Source: Planctomycetota bacterium (GTDB lineage Bacteria > Planctomycetota > UBA11346). From it: DNA of 64,000 nucleotides. Below, piece by piece: positions 42,352-50,715 of this stretch. The position numbers were made by a program, and so were the translations under genes. The stretch spans positions 124,001 to 188,000 of the forward strand of contig JADGDD010000007.1 in the NCBI GenBank assembly GCA_016745075.1, read 5' to 3'. Position 1 is the first letter of the stretch. The number at the start of each line of letters is the position of its first letter. Below the pieces are notes generated by a model. That model saw only the letters and a program-made list of their open reading frames with translations. It did no database searches and was not told the origin of the DNA.

Positions 42352-42933
42352 TTAGACAAGATCGCAAGCATCGGCGGGCATCCAGTGTTTGTCTTGGCCA
42401 TCCCACTTTATAGTGCAGCCAATTGGGTTGGTGGTGGCTTGTATAAGGGGAACACCTGATGTGAGGTCGTTCAAAGCACGATCAAGATCAAAAGCAGTGG
42501 CTTGCGTATGGTCACGCGGTGTATCAATAGAGCGGCCTGTATACACGAGGTGACGATCTTGGTTAAAAACAAAAAAATGTGGGGTGCGTAGGGCACCGTA
42601 GGTATGGGCTACTGTTTGACTCTCATCATGCAGGTAGGCCCATGGGAATTGATGTGTTTTCATACGAGCGACCATATGAGGAAAGCTGTCTTCGATGTAC
42701 GTGTTGGCACTGTTGCTATTGATAGCAACAAATTCTACCCCCATGTCTTTATAAGCGAGCGCCAGTTCCCGAGTGTTTTCATCAGAACCCGTTACGTAGG
42801 GACAATGATTGCAGGTAAAGAAAATAACGAGAAAGGAGCTGTCCTGAAAACTGGCGAGGCTGTAGTCTTTGCCATCTGTGGCAGGGAGGTTGAAGTCTGG
42901 TGCGGTAGCGCCTAGCGCTAAAGTAAAACTCAT
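42352..42933 (-). CDS. Redoxin/thioredoxin-like protein with CNHC motif
   Basis: A 193-residue AhpC/TSA-like thioredoxin-fold protein: [15 protein letters not shown] start, redox motif CNHCPY (one Cys-x2-Cys pair), [10 protein letters not shown] with the cis-Pro. No signal peptide, so cytoplasmic. It begins in the stop of the methyltransferase gene (ATGA). Probably a thiol peroxidase or disulfide reductase. Confidence 0.85.
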   Translation of the reverse strand: MSFTLALGATAPDFNLPATDGKDYSLASFQDSSFLVIFFTCNHCPYVTGSDENTRELALAYKDMGVEFVAINSNSANTYIEDSFPHMVARMKTHQFPWAYLHDESQTVAHTYGALRTPHFFVFNQDRHLVYTGRSIDTPRDHTQATAFDLDRALNDLTSGVPLIQATTNPIGCTIKWDGQDKHWMPADACDLV

Positions 42934-44117
42934 ATTGTAGTCTCCAGTCTTTTAGCGTGGATAAAACGTTTTTTATGGTCAGCAGTGGTATAAATAAACA
43001 GGTGGTTATCACCCCCGTTGTGTAAACGAAGTGATCGTTGTAGATCGGCTGCTGTTACAGGAAGGCCGTGCGTAGCAAGATGGGCTTTATCCAAGCTGAT
43101 GGATGTGCAATAGGTGTGTAATTTCTTTTTGCTAAAAGTTTCACAGGTTTGGATGGTGTAGACGCGGCCAGGAAAACCTGTTGGGTACTGCGTACAGCTG
43201 AGCCAGTTGCCGCAAATTCGCTGTGCAGTGTGGGTATGTGCAATACTATCAACCAGACCAGCGCGGATGATAGCGGGGTCTGGTATAAGGATGTATTGTG
43301 TGGGGATACCCATTTCAGCGCTATCGGATGTGGTTTGTGTATATTCGCGTACGGTTCCATCGTGCGTTAAAAGGGTTGCAGAAGCTGGGCCATCGTATTC
43401 AGAGGATAAAAACACGAGTATTTCTTTACATTCACCAGCAAGAGAAATGGCTCGCCAATGGAATTGTTTGCTAAGGGGAGCAAGCAGCCGCTGTATCTCA
43501 TATGGCTCGGTGGCAGGGGCAAGCTTTATGCAGACACGTTTTGCTACGCGAAATATATCAGCAGCATTGGCAAGAATGTCGGGTTGATAATGCAACAGAT
43601 TAACAGTACGTTTGTCTTGGGTTCGGCGTGAAGGGTCGCAGTACAGCCAATCAAAATGGTCATCCGCAAATTGTTTGAGTACGGCTATGCCATCATCATT
43701 ATGGATGGTTATATTGTTTTTGGTGAGCGTCGTAAAATTGTGTTGAGCGGTCGCACAACGTTGTGCTTGTTGTTCATTGTAGTGCCAATGTTCAAAGGTG
43801 TCTGAGAGAAAAGCGCTATCAATACCAAGGCCACCGCACAGATCAATACCATGTGTACCAGATAGTAAGGATGCTTTATAGGAAGCGGTCCACTGGCTGG
43901 AGCATTGCTCTAATGCCTCACGATCAAAAAGCATTGCATCAGTAGGGAGTGCAGGCAACTTGCGTTGTGCTCGTGGCCGACAATATAATTGCTGCGCCAT
44001 TTCTTGTACAGGCCATTCAGTGTGTGTACCAAAGCGTAATACAAATTCATCCGCAGTAAGCATTGCCTGCTCGGTAAGCACAGCAAGTATCTCTGGATGA
44101 TGAAGTGGTAGGGGCAT
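42930..44117 (-). CDS. THUMP-like class I SAM-dependent methyltransferase
   Basis: A 395-residue protein with Rossmann motif [17 protein letters not shown], the acidic second strand and a [10 protein letters not shown] motif IV, followed by a C-terminal THUMP-like domain. Such proteins are probable rRNA- or tRNA-directed methyltransferases. I choose ATG 44115-44117 ([11 protein letters not shown]) because the longer frame from 44174 would begin inside the purF terminator hairpin. The gene overlaps the redoxin gene. Confidence 0.8.
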   Translation of the reverse strand: MPLPLHHPEILAVLTEQAMLTADEFVLRFGTHTEWPVQEMAQQLYCRPRAQRKLPALPTDAMLFDREALEQCSSQWTASYKASLLSGTHGIDLCGGLGIDSAFLSDTFEHWHYNEQQAQRCATAQHNFTTLTKNNITIHNDDGIAVLKQFADDHFDWLYCDPSRRTQDKRTVNLLHYQPDILANAADIFRVAKRVCIKLAPATEPYEIQRLLAPLSKQFHWRAISLAGECKEILVFLSSEYDGPASATLLTHDGTVREYTQTTSDSAEMGIPTQYILIPDPAIIRAGLVDSIAHTHTAQRICGNWLSCTQYPTGFPGRVYTIQTCETFSKKKLHTYCTSISLDKAHLATHGLPVTAADLQRSLRLHNGGDNHLFIYTTADHKKRFIHAKRLETTI

Positions 44118-44143
44118 AAGGTGTTTAAGTCGTTGGGTCGAAG

Positions 44144-44181
44144 TAAAAACAAGGCTGAAAGCCTCTTGAAGCATTCAGCCT
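44144..44181 (-). terminator. Rho-independent terminator of purF
   Basis: On the minus strand AGGCTGAA pairs with TTCAGCCT across a 14-base loop, starting about six bases after the purF stop and followed by TGTTTTTA. Confidence 0.75.
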
Positions 44182-44187
44182 GATCTT

Positions 44188-46104
44188 TTAGTAGCTACGT
44201 CCAGTCCGTTTTTCAATATAATTAATAAACGAATGATTCACCACGCGATTGCCACCAGGTGTTGGGAAATTTCCAGTGAAGTACCAGTCGCCGTGGTGGT
44301 CAGGAATAGCGCGCCGTAGACCACCAACGGTTTGATAAATAACTTTTATTTCCCCATCCCAATTGATGTTCATTGGTCGAATCATTTCTGCAATTTTATC
44401 AGATATTTCTTCTGGAGTAAAGCTGCCGTAAATGCCTTGCACAAAGTTTTGATCGCCTGCTGTGCGGTTAGCAACCGCATCTTTACAATCACGATAGACA
44501 CCATCAATAATATGCTGCTGTCCATTTTCTTGTAATAAGCGAATGGATGCCTCAAAAGCGATGAAGCGGCCGAGTTCACTCATATCAATGCCGTAACAAT
44601 CTGGATAGCGAATTTGTGGTGCACTGGAAACAATAATAATCCGTTTTGGATTCAGACGAGAAAGAATACGTAGCAAACTTTCTCGTAGAGTAGTGCCGCG
44701 CACGATGGAATCATCTACCATAATGAGGTTATCAACGCCTTCTTCTAAAATGCCGCGAGTAATATCATAAGCATGGCTGACCAAATCATTGCGCCCATTG
44801 TCGTCAGAAATAAAGGTGCGTAATTTTGCGTCTTTGAGTGCGGCCTTTTCTTGACGTACACGCACGGCAAGTATTTCTTCCAATAATTCTGGGGTGAGGG
44901 TGCCGTTCTTCTGAGCTTCTGTTATTTTATGGCCTTGCCAGCCTGCAAGGTAGTCTTGCATACTTTCAACCAAACCCATGTACGATGTTTCAGCAGTGTT
45001 TGGGACAAAAGAGAAGACGCTGTGGCCAACGTCTTCTTGAATGGCATCGACTACAGCAGGAATGAGTTCATGACCAAGACGCTTGCGTTCTTGATAAATG
45101 TCACGGTCATTACCACGGCTAAAATAAATCCGTTCAAAGGTACAGGCTTTATAGTCGAGCGGTTCTTTTACTTGAACAAGTTCGTAGGAACCATCGTGAG
45201 AAATAATAAGCGCGTGTCCTGGCGGTACTTCTTGAATATCATCTGGCGGTGCATCAAAGCAGGTCACAAGCGCAGCCCGTTCGCTAGCGCAGGAAACTAC
45301 ATCTTCGTTTGCATAGAAATAACCAGGACGAATACCAGATGGGTCACGCAGGGCAAAGGTCAGGCCATGGCCAACCATGCCGCACATAAAATAGCCACCA
45401 TCCCAAGCCTTAGCAGCATTGCGTAAAACACGGCCCATATCAAGTTCGCTGGCAACAGCTTGGGTTAATCCAGGACCAGAGGCAATGCCTTGTTTTTTCA
45501 GTTTGCGTACAATGGCATCGTTGGCTTCGTCAAGGAAGTGGGCAATTTTTTCCATAACTACAACAGTGTCAGCTTTGGCAACTGGGTGTTGGCCAAGTTG
45601 GAGCAGCATATCAAAGATAGCAGGAGTATTGGTGAGGTTAAAGTTGCCGGCAACCATTAACCGGCGTGTTGGCCAATTGCTGGTGCGGGCCATGGGGTGA
45701 CAGACATGTACGCTGTTGTCTCCATGTGTGGCATAGCGTAAATGTCCAAGATGTACCTCACCAATCCACGGGCATCGAGCTTTTAATTCATCGGAGAGAT
45801 TTTCCGAGCGAGCAACTTCTTCACGTGCCTGTGCAAGGTCGTTATTAACATGAGACCAGAGTCGATCAATTGATCCGGTACCAGCCTCACGATGTCTATT
45901 CATATATTGACTGCCTGGCGCAGCATTCAGTTTATTCACAGCAATACCGGTGCCATCTTGGCCGCGATTGCGTTGTTTTTCCATTAAGAGATAAAGCTTA
46001 TTCAGGCCCCAGGCACAGGTGCCGTATTTCTCTTGATAATGTGTTAAGGGTTTGCGTAATCGAACAATGGCTACGCCACATTCATGTTTAATGGGATCGC
46101 TCAT
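44188..46104 (-). CDS. purF: Amidophosphoribosyltransferase-like glutamine amidotransferase
   Basis: A 638-residue PurF-type enzyme: class II glutaminase with nucleophile Cys9 after a short propeptide (MSDPIKHECGVAIV), QRNRGQDGTGIA, the LGHLRYATHG loop, and a PRPP-binding motif MVDDSIVRGTTLRESL. It makes phosphoribosylamine at the entry to purine synthesis. It is longer than the E. coli form (505), matching the long form seen in Bacteroidota. ATG 46104 follows AGGTGGA; an upstream in-frame start at 46182 has no such signal. Confidence 0.88.
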   Translation of the reverse strand: MSDPIKHECGVAIVRLRKPLTHYQEKYGTCAWGLNKLYLLMEKQRNRGQDGTGIAVNKLNAAPGSQYMNRHREAGTGSIDRLWSHVNNDLAQAREEVARSENLSDELKARCPWIGEVHLGHLRYATHGDNSVHVCHPMARTSNWPTRRLMVAGNFNLTNTPAIFDMLLQLGQHPVAKADTVVVMEKIAHFLDEANDAIVRKLKKQGIASGPGLTQAVASELDMGRVLRNAAKAWDGGYFMCGMVGHGLTFALRDPSGIRPGYFYANEDVVSCASERAALVTCFDAPPDDIQEVPPGHALIISHDGSYELVQVKEPLDYKACTFERIYFSRGNDRDIYQERKRLGHELIPAVVDAIQEDVGHSVFSFVPNTAETSYMGLVESMQDYLAGWQGHKITEAQKNGTLTPELLEEILAVRVRQEKAALKDAKLRTFISDDNGRNDLVSHAYDITRGILEEGVDNLIMVDDSIVRGTTLRESLLRILSRLNPKRIIIVSSAPQIRYPDCYGIDMSELGRFIAFEASIRLLQENGQQHIIDGVYRDCKDAVANRTAGDQNFVQGIYGSFTPEEISDKIAEMIRPMNINWDGEIKVIYQTVGGLRRAIPDHHGDWYFTGNFPTPGGNRVVNHSFINYIEKRTGRSY

Positions 46105-46372
46105 AGTTAGCTTCCACCTTTTTGTCTGCGTGCTGTCGTCAGCATCGTGAACCGCTTGGCCGGTGCCAATGCGAGAGGACAAACTCTAGCCTGCACATTG
46201 CTGTGGCAAGTGAGGGTAGAATATTTTTAAGACAGTCTATTTACTTAGGGTGGTAACATGGTTCTGTTGCAGTTGGTATTTCTTCATTAAATCATTACTA
46301 TAAAAACAGTTATACTGTTTTCAGGTGTCTTTACTTGAAGTAAAAGGAAGGCTTTAAGAAGGCTAGAAAGGA
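46105..46372. other. Intergenic region upstream of purF
   Basis: No gene recognised. It includes the presumed purF promoter and a palindrome AAAACAGT-TAT-ACTGTTTT at 46303-46321 with an 8-bp perfect stem. Confidence 0.4.
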
Positions 46373-46574
46373 ATGGACGGTTTGCTGTAGATAAAGTGAG
46401 AGTGCTTACGAAAAAGCGGGATAAGAAGATCTGCGTCTGTTTATAGGCAGGCGCGGGTCTGGCTCTTGAGTGCGTATTAAATAGCTTGCAAGTGGGCTGT
46501 TGGGCTTGTTCAATATGAGAACAAACACCACAGTGGGTCGCGCGGCATGGGACTATCCCTACTTAGGTCCATAT
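46373..46574 (+). ncRNA. Candidate structured RNA upstream of the cassette cluster
   Basis: ATGGAC (46373-46378) can pair with GTCCAT (46567-46572) as a closing stem. Inside are GCTT/AAGC around 46404-46417, a 14-bp stem (46427-46440 with 46447-46460) that contains four G-U wobbles and so only forms in a plus-strand transcript, and TTGTTC/GAACAA (46506-46524). I do not recognise tmRNA, SRP, RNase P or 6S landmarks. It may also be an integron attI-like region, since core-like GTTGGGC (46499-46505) and GTTAATG (46606-46612) are near. Confidence 0.3.
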
Positions 46575-46621
46575 TTATGCTAGCAACGTTACTGACAGCA
46601 ATTTAGTTAATGGAGAATGAC

Positions 46622-47089
46622 GTGACCACACCTTTTCCACCGATAGAAGTATTTAATAAATACAAGGGAACTCATTGCCATAAGCTATGGAACGAAGTTG
46701 GGCAAATGTACATTTGCCCTTCATGTAAACGCAATAAATATGAAATAATGCGATGGACTAAAAGATTTCCAAGGAAGCCAAAACAACATATGGATTGGAT
46801 CGCCGTTCTTCACAGGCATCACGATCACGCCTCTGATTCCTCCGATGGCTCAAATCATCTGAACCCTAGGTTTCCTCAAGCGGTTATATGTGATCAATGT
46901 AACTCCGCTGACGGGGTAGCAAAACGGAGACTAAACCTGCCAAAAGATTTCAGCTTTAGCCCACAAGAAATAGGGGCTTTTATCTCAGCGACTCCTCACG
47001 ATAAACATAAGGTGGATTTTGACGCAGCACGTAACATCTACTCAACCCTCTGTCAGCAACAGAAGATCAAAACACACTGCTTTTGGTGA
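46622..47089 (+). CDS. Cassette-borne HNH-endonuclease-like protein
   Basis: About 155 residues. Zinc-type Cys pairs CPSC and CDQC flank a His-rich centre (VLHRHHDHA), then the NSADGVAKRRLNLP segment typical of HNH-type proteins in integron cassettes and mobile DNA. GTG 46622 has GGAG six bases upstream; an ATG at 46610 is also in frame but has none and overlaps the GTTAATG core site. A 131-base tail then leads into an attC site. Confidence 0.6.
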   Translation: MTTPFPPIEVFNKYKGTHCHKLWNEVGQMYICPSCKRNKYEIMRWTKRFPRKPKQHMDWIAVLHRHHDHASDSSDGSNHLNPRFPQAVICDQCNSADGVAKRRLNLPKDFSFSPQEIGAFISATPHDKHKVDFDAARNIYSTLCQQQKIKTHCFW

Positions 47090-47219
47090 ACTATAAATTC
47101 GATTCGTGCTCAATAAAACAAGTGCCTGTATCCAGCCCTTCAGGGCAACCCACCCTCGTCACCAAAAACAACTCAGCGTAATAACGGGCAACCCCGCAGC
47201 CTTGTGGCAACCGTCCTCG

Positions 47220-47345
47220 GCCTAACAAGACGCTCAAGCCGACCCCTCCGCCACACGCGCTGGTTGCATTCACCGGTAGGTAACGTATTCTCCCACTTTT
47301 ACAATCGCTGGCCCTGCACGGGGCAGCTTAGCTATTCCGTTATAA
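47220..47345. other. attC (59-base-element-type) recombination site 1
   Basis: Starts GCCTAACAAG...CTCAAGCCGACCC and ends GGGGCAGCTTAGCTATTCCGTTATAA, the hallmark left and right arms of integron attC sites: R'' GCCTAAC at 47220-47226, L'' CAAGCCGACC, L' GGCAGCTTAG, R' GTT at 47339-47341. Length 126 bp, in the range of long attC sites. The R' differs from perfect GTTRRRY. Confidence 0.8.
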
Positions 47346-47366
47346 CATAGAAAGAAAAGGAAACTA

Positions 47367-48857
47367 ATGAAAGCGCTTTTTTTACTAACAATAAGTTTTA
47401 CTATTGCTCTTTATGGGGCGGCAAAAATTGAGCCAAGCTATAAAAACATTTCTTACGGCCAACATGAAAGGAATGTTTTGGATTTTTGGAAAGCAGAGGG
47501 CAATTCTCCAAGGCCATTACTTGTTTATATTCATAGTGGAGGCTGGACAAGTGGAGATAAAAAGAAAGGCTCTCATGCTTCTTTTTGCTTAAAAAACGGC
47601 ATTTCTTTTGCAAGAATCAATTATCGTTATTCTACAATCGCACCATTGCCAGCCCCTGTTCATGATGCAGCTCGTGCGATTCAGTTTTTACGAACTAAGG
47701 CAGATGAATGGAATATAAATAAAAACAAGATAGCACTTATAGGAACAAGTGCAGGAGCTTGTACATCTATGTGGTTGTTATTTCATGATGATTTAGCAAA
47801 CCCTAAATCACAAGACCCAGTTCTTAGAGAATCCTCTAGAGTTATAGCAGCAGCTATTGATAAAGGTCAGACATCTATAGATCCAAAAGTCATAGAAGGA
47901 TGGATAGGCAAAAAAGTTTTGTCTCATAGAATGATACGCTTGGCTGTTGCTAATAAAACTATGATAGACATTCTTTCAGACTACGATAAGTATAGCGGTT
48001 TATATCAAGAATTTTCACCAATCAATCATCTTGACAAAAATGATCCGCCATTGTTTATGACATATTACGATATGTATAATACTGTTCCGCCAAAAGATAC
48101 TGACCATGCAATTCATCATCCTATATTTGGAGAAAAGCTTAAAGAAAAAGCAGATGAAATTGGTCATGAAACTTATTTTGCTATAAAGGAAAGGATAGTT
48201 CCTAAGAAATACCCTGATTATAAGAATTTTTTACTTGCTAAACTTATTGAAGAAAAAATCGTAAAAGTAGAATCTGTAGAAAGTGTTCAAAAAATACTTT
48301 GCCTTGGCGATTCAATAACAAGAGCAGATATTTGGGTAAAAATGGTGGGAGAGCATAAAGCATTTGAAACAATTAATGGAGGTAGCGGGGGGAGAAGAAC
48401 CAAAGAAGGCAAAAAATCATTAATAAAATATTTGGCGGAATATCAAAACTTAGATAAACTCATCATATTCTTAGGAGTTAATGATTTACCAGCAAGAATC
48501 AAAACTTCTAATGAGCTAAAGATTGCAGGATGTGTAAAAAACATAAGTGAGCTTATTGATTATGCTTTAACAAAATTTGACAAAAAGGATATTCTGCTTA
48601 TTGCTCCGTCTGGAATTAATGCAGATATAATGAGCGAGAAGAATAAAGAGAAGGGCTATCATATAGCTCAACCGATGTTAGAAAAACTGGAAGGCGAATA
48701 CAAAAGTATTGCAAAGGAAAAGGGGGTGTTATTTATGACTCTTCTTAATATTGTTGGCAAAGAAAACTATAGAGACGGGCTTCACCCAAATAAAGCAGGG
48801 CAAATAGAGATAGGCAAGGCAGTGTTGGAAAAGCTTTTAAAACATATAATTGAATGA
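47367..48857 (+). CDS. Exported alpha/beta-hydrolase - SGNH-hydrolase fusion
   Basis: A 496-residue protein with a signal peptide (LFLLTISFTIALYGAA). Residues 20-290 are an alpha/beta hydrolase of the esterase/lipase type: oxyanion IHSGGW and nucleophile elbow GTSAGA. Residues 305-495 are an SGNH/GDSL hydrolase: CLGDSIT (block I), GVNDLP (block III) and GLHPNKAG (block V) with catalytic His. Two esterase folds in one chain suggest de-esterification of polysaccharides. AGGAAACTA precedes the ATG. It is markedly A+T-rich and sits between two attC-like sites. Confidence 0.85.
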   Translation: MKALFLLTISFTIALYGAAKIEPSYKNISYGQHERNVLDFWKAEGNSPRPLLVYIHSGGWTSGDKKKGSHASFCLKNGISFARINYRYSTIAPLPAPVHDAARAIQFLRTKADEWNINKNKIALIGTSAGACTSMWLLFHDDLANPKSQDPVLRESSRVIAAAIDKGQTSIDPKVIEGWIGKKVLSHRMIRLAVANKTMIDILSDYDKYSGLYQEFSPINHLDKNDPPLFMTYYDMYNTVPPKDTDHAIHHPIFGEKLKEKADEIGHETYFAIKERIVPKKYPDYKNFLLAKLIEEKIVKVESVESVQKILCLGDSITRADIWVKMVGEHKAFETINGGSGGRRTKEGKKSLIKYLAEYQNLDKLIIFLGVNDLPARIKTSNELKIAGCVKNISELIDYALTKFDKKDILLIAPSGINADIMSEKNKEKGYHIAQPMLEKLEGEYKSIAKEKGVLFMTLLNIVGKENYRDGLHPNKAGQIEIGKAVLEKLLKHIIE

Positions 48858-48978
48858 AAAAGGAGAACTTAAGGACAGGTGTTTAAGAAAATCATAAAAA
48901 GTCAAAAAGTATATTCAACGGTTGAGTATTCTAGAATTTAGGAATTCAAAGTCCATCATTTCATGATTAGTTTTGAGA

Positions 48979-49048
48979 TTCTAACAAGGCATTGCAATTG
49001 ACATTTTTGACGAGCAAAAATGTCCTTGAATTGAGCGCTGGGTTCTCA
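48979..49048. other. attC-like recombination site 2
   Basis: TTCTAAC at 48979-48985, then CAATTGACATTTTT pairing imperfectly with AAAAATGTCCTTGAATTG, and GTT at 49042-49044. The extra unpaired base in one arm resembles the attC extrahelical base. About 70 bp, typical of short attC sites. The R' core (GTTCTCA) is degenerate. Confidence 0.65.
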
Positions 49049-49066
49049 GCACACTGAAATCGATAA

Positions 49067-49327
49067 ATGAATAAATCAACACTCAACCGACAGATACAAG
49101 TATCAAAAGTAATCAAGAGCATCTCTGGCTGGATGTTGTTAATATATTTCCTAGTTCCCTGGGTGATTGGATCAATATGGGGATTAAGGTATTCTAGCAA
49201 GAGTAACTGGCAAAAAGTTTGGGCATCCATTGATGATCTAGGCGGGCTTTACATCATTTCAGGGACATTTTTGCTAATAAGTCTCTATCATTATTTAATT
49301 TTATATCCTCGGTCACAAAAAACATAA
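49067..49327 (+). CDS. Small two-helix membrane protein
   Basis: An 86-residue protein with two hydrophobic segments (about 22-42, ISGWMLLIYFLVPWVIGSIW, and 62-80, LYIISGTFLLISLYHYLIL). Not a recognised family. It begins 18 bases after an attC-like site, the typical position of a cassette gene. No strong ribosome site. Confidence 0.6.
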   Translation: MNKSTLNRQIQVSKVIKSISGWMLLIYFLVPWVIGSIWGLRYSSKSNWQKVWASIDDLGGLYIISGTFLLISLYHYLILYPRSQKT

Positions 49328-49422
49328 ACAAACCCAATACATTTGATTCCCACTTTGTCAAGAGAAAATGACAATTCTGCCTGAGCGTAGCCAAGTTTTT
49401 TGATTTTTATGCGCGCTTATAA
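49328..49422. repeat. Degenerate attC-like / shared repeat, copy B
   Basis: AACCC, ATTTGA, then CACTTTGTCAAG, AAAATG, CTGCCTGAGCGTAGCC and GTTTTTTGA, in the same order as copy A at 21325-21400. Both copies follow an accessory gene. By-eye similarity only. Confidence 0.45.
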
Positions 49423-49645
49423 ACTTCCTGTCTTCGGGATTCCAATAACGGCTTCAAGCAAATACATGCCTGTACCAAACAGAACCAACGACGGTTAGCT
49501 AAGGCCGCAGAATTACTCAAACATACAGAATGGAGCATAGAACATATCGCAAATTCCTGTGGTTTCGCTAACAGAAACCACTTCAGTAGAAACTTCAGTC
49601 AAGCAATGTTCTGTGGCCCAGCACATTATCGTAAATATGTGTAAT
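49423..49645 (+). pseudogene. AraC-family regulator, C-terminal remnant
   Basis: Open frame from 49423 encodes the end of an AraC-type DNA-binding domain: FKQI, RRLAKAAELLKHTEW, SIEHIANSCGFANRNHFSRNF. A base gain near 49620 shifts the last residues (AHYRKYV stays readable in the other frame to the stop at 49643-49645). No start, first helix or sensor domain remains. Part of this segment (49465-49482) matches copy A at 21461-21478. Confidence 0.75.
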
Positions 49646-49716
49646 TGTTCTGCTCATGAAAATCCGTAGGGTTAACCGAGTTTGTTACATAAATGATATG
49701 GGAGTAGGATGCATGT

Positions 49717-50535
49717 TTATTCCGTAAAGGCCGTTGTGAGTGAATATCCGTGTTGCTGGGCAGCGTTATGAATTCTATTGGTTATTTCCTGTGCTACTTC
49801 ATCTCGTGGTTCTATGCGGAAATGATGCGGAATAATTGTTGTGAGTGTTTGAAAAAAAGATGACCAGCGCGGGTTTTCAATAGCGGTAAGAAGGTCTTGT
49901 AGACAGCCTGTCCATTCTAGCATGTGAGCGATGCGTTCTTTGTTGAGTCCACGTGCGTAGGCGTCTTTTTCGTCGAGAAAATTGGTTTGCAAAAAAGCAG
50001 TGTGGACAGGGCCTTCAGTGCGGTTGGCAAAAATAATATGGTCAGGATTTCTGAATAAACGATGATGAGCAACATCGCCACTGATCAATAGTTCTCGTAT
50101 TCGATAACTGAAATTGATCGTATCGTCATGCCAGTTTGCTTGCCAGCAAACTTTTACACCACCGAATAACGTATCACCTGCATGCGGTAAAATATGAATC
50201 ATGCCAGCTTCGTGTAATTCAATACAGATTGACCGAACCTCATCAAAGAAAGGGTGGCTCATTAGGCGTAGCCAGCCACCTTGTGGAATATGAAACACCG
50301 TTTTGCTTTTCCTAAAGAGCAGTGCGGCCTTTGGAATAAAGTGATCGCTGTGGTCATGAGTAATAAGCACATGGGCAATATCATTGGCTGTACGACCATG
50401 TTTTGCCAGCGCATCAATTAAGTTGTTGCCGGCACAGGACATATCAATAAGTATATCGCGGCCATCATCGCAGATGCCCGGCAGTAAAATGGCGGTATTG
50501 GTGTACGGATTCAATACATGGTAAGCTGTTGTCAT
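49717..50535 (-). CDS. Metallo-beta-lactamase-fold hydrolase
   Basis: A 272-residue MBL-fold protein with the metal motif LITHDHSDH (His60, His62, Asp64, His65) and a later SGDVAHHRLF. Similar to cytoplasmic UlaG-like or RNase Z-like hydrolases; substrate unknown. It is separated by 180 bases from the aldehyde dehydrogenase on the same strand. Confidence 0.88.
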   Translation of the reverse strand: MTTAYHVLNPYTNTAILLPGICDDGRDILIDMSCAGNNLIDALAKHGRTANDIAHVLITHDHSDHFIPKAALLFRKSKTVFHIPQGGWLRLMSHPFFDEVRSICIELHEAGMIHILPHAGDTLFGGVKVCWQANWHDDTINFSYRIRELLISGDVAHHRLFRNPDHIIFANRTEGPVHTAFLQTNFLDEKDAYARGLNKERIAHMLEWTGCLQDLLTAIENPRWSSFFQTLTTIIPHHFRIEPRDEVAQEITNRIHNAAQQHGYSLTTAFTE

Positions 50536-50715
50536 CTTATCAGTATGGCATGTTTCTTCCTGTTATGCACTGGGTAATCCATGGACAAAACAGAGAAGCG
50601 CAAAAATATATGTTATCTCACTGATTTAAACTGGTCAGATAGCAAGATTATTTTGTTGTCAAAACATGTAGTGCGATGAAAAAGAACGCTCTGTATCTCT
50701 TTACAGAATATATTC

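Noticed and set aside
46499..46612. attI site similar to that of class 1 integrons
   Set aside because: Only short matches (AGCAACG, TTAC, CAGCA) and no intI gene in the window; not strong enough to name.
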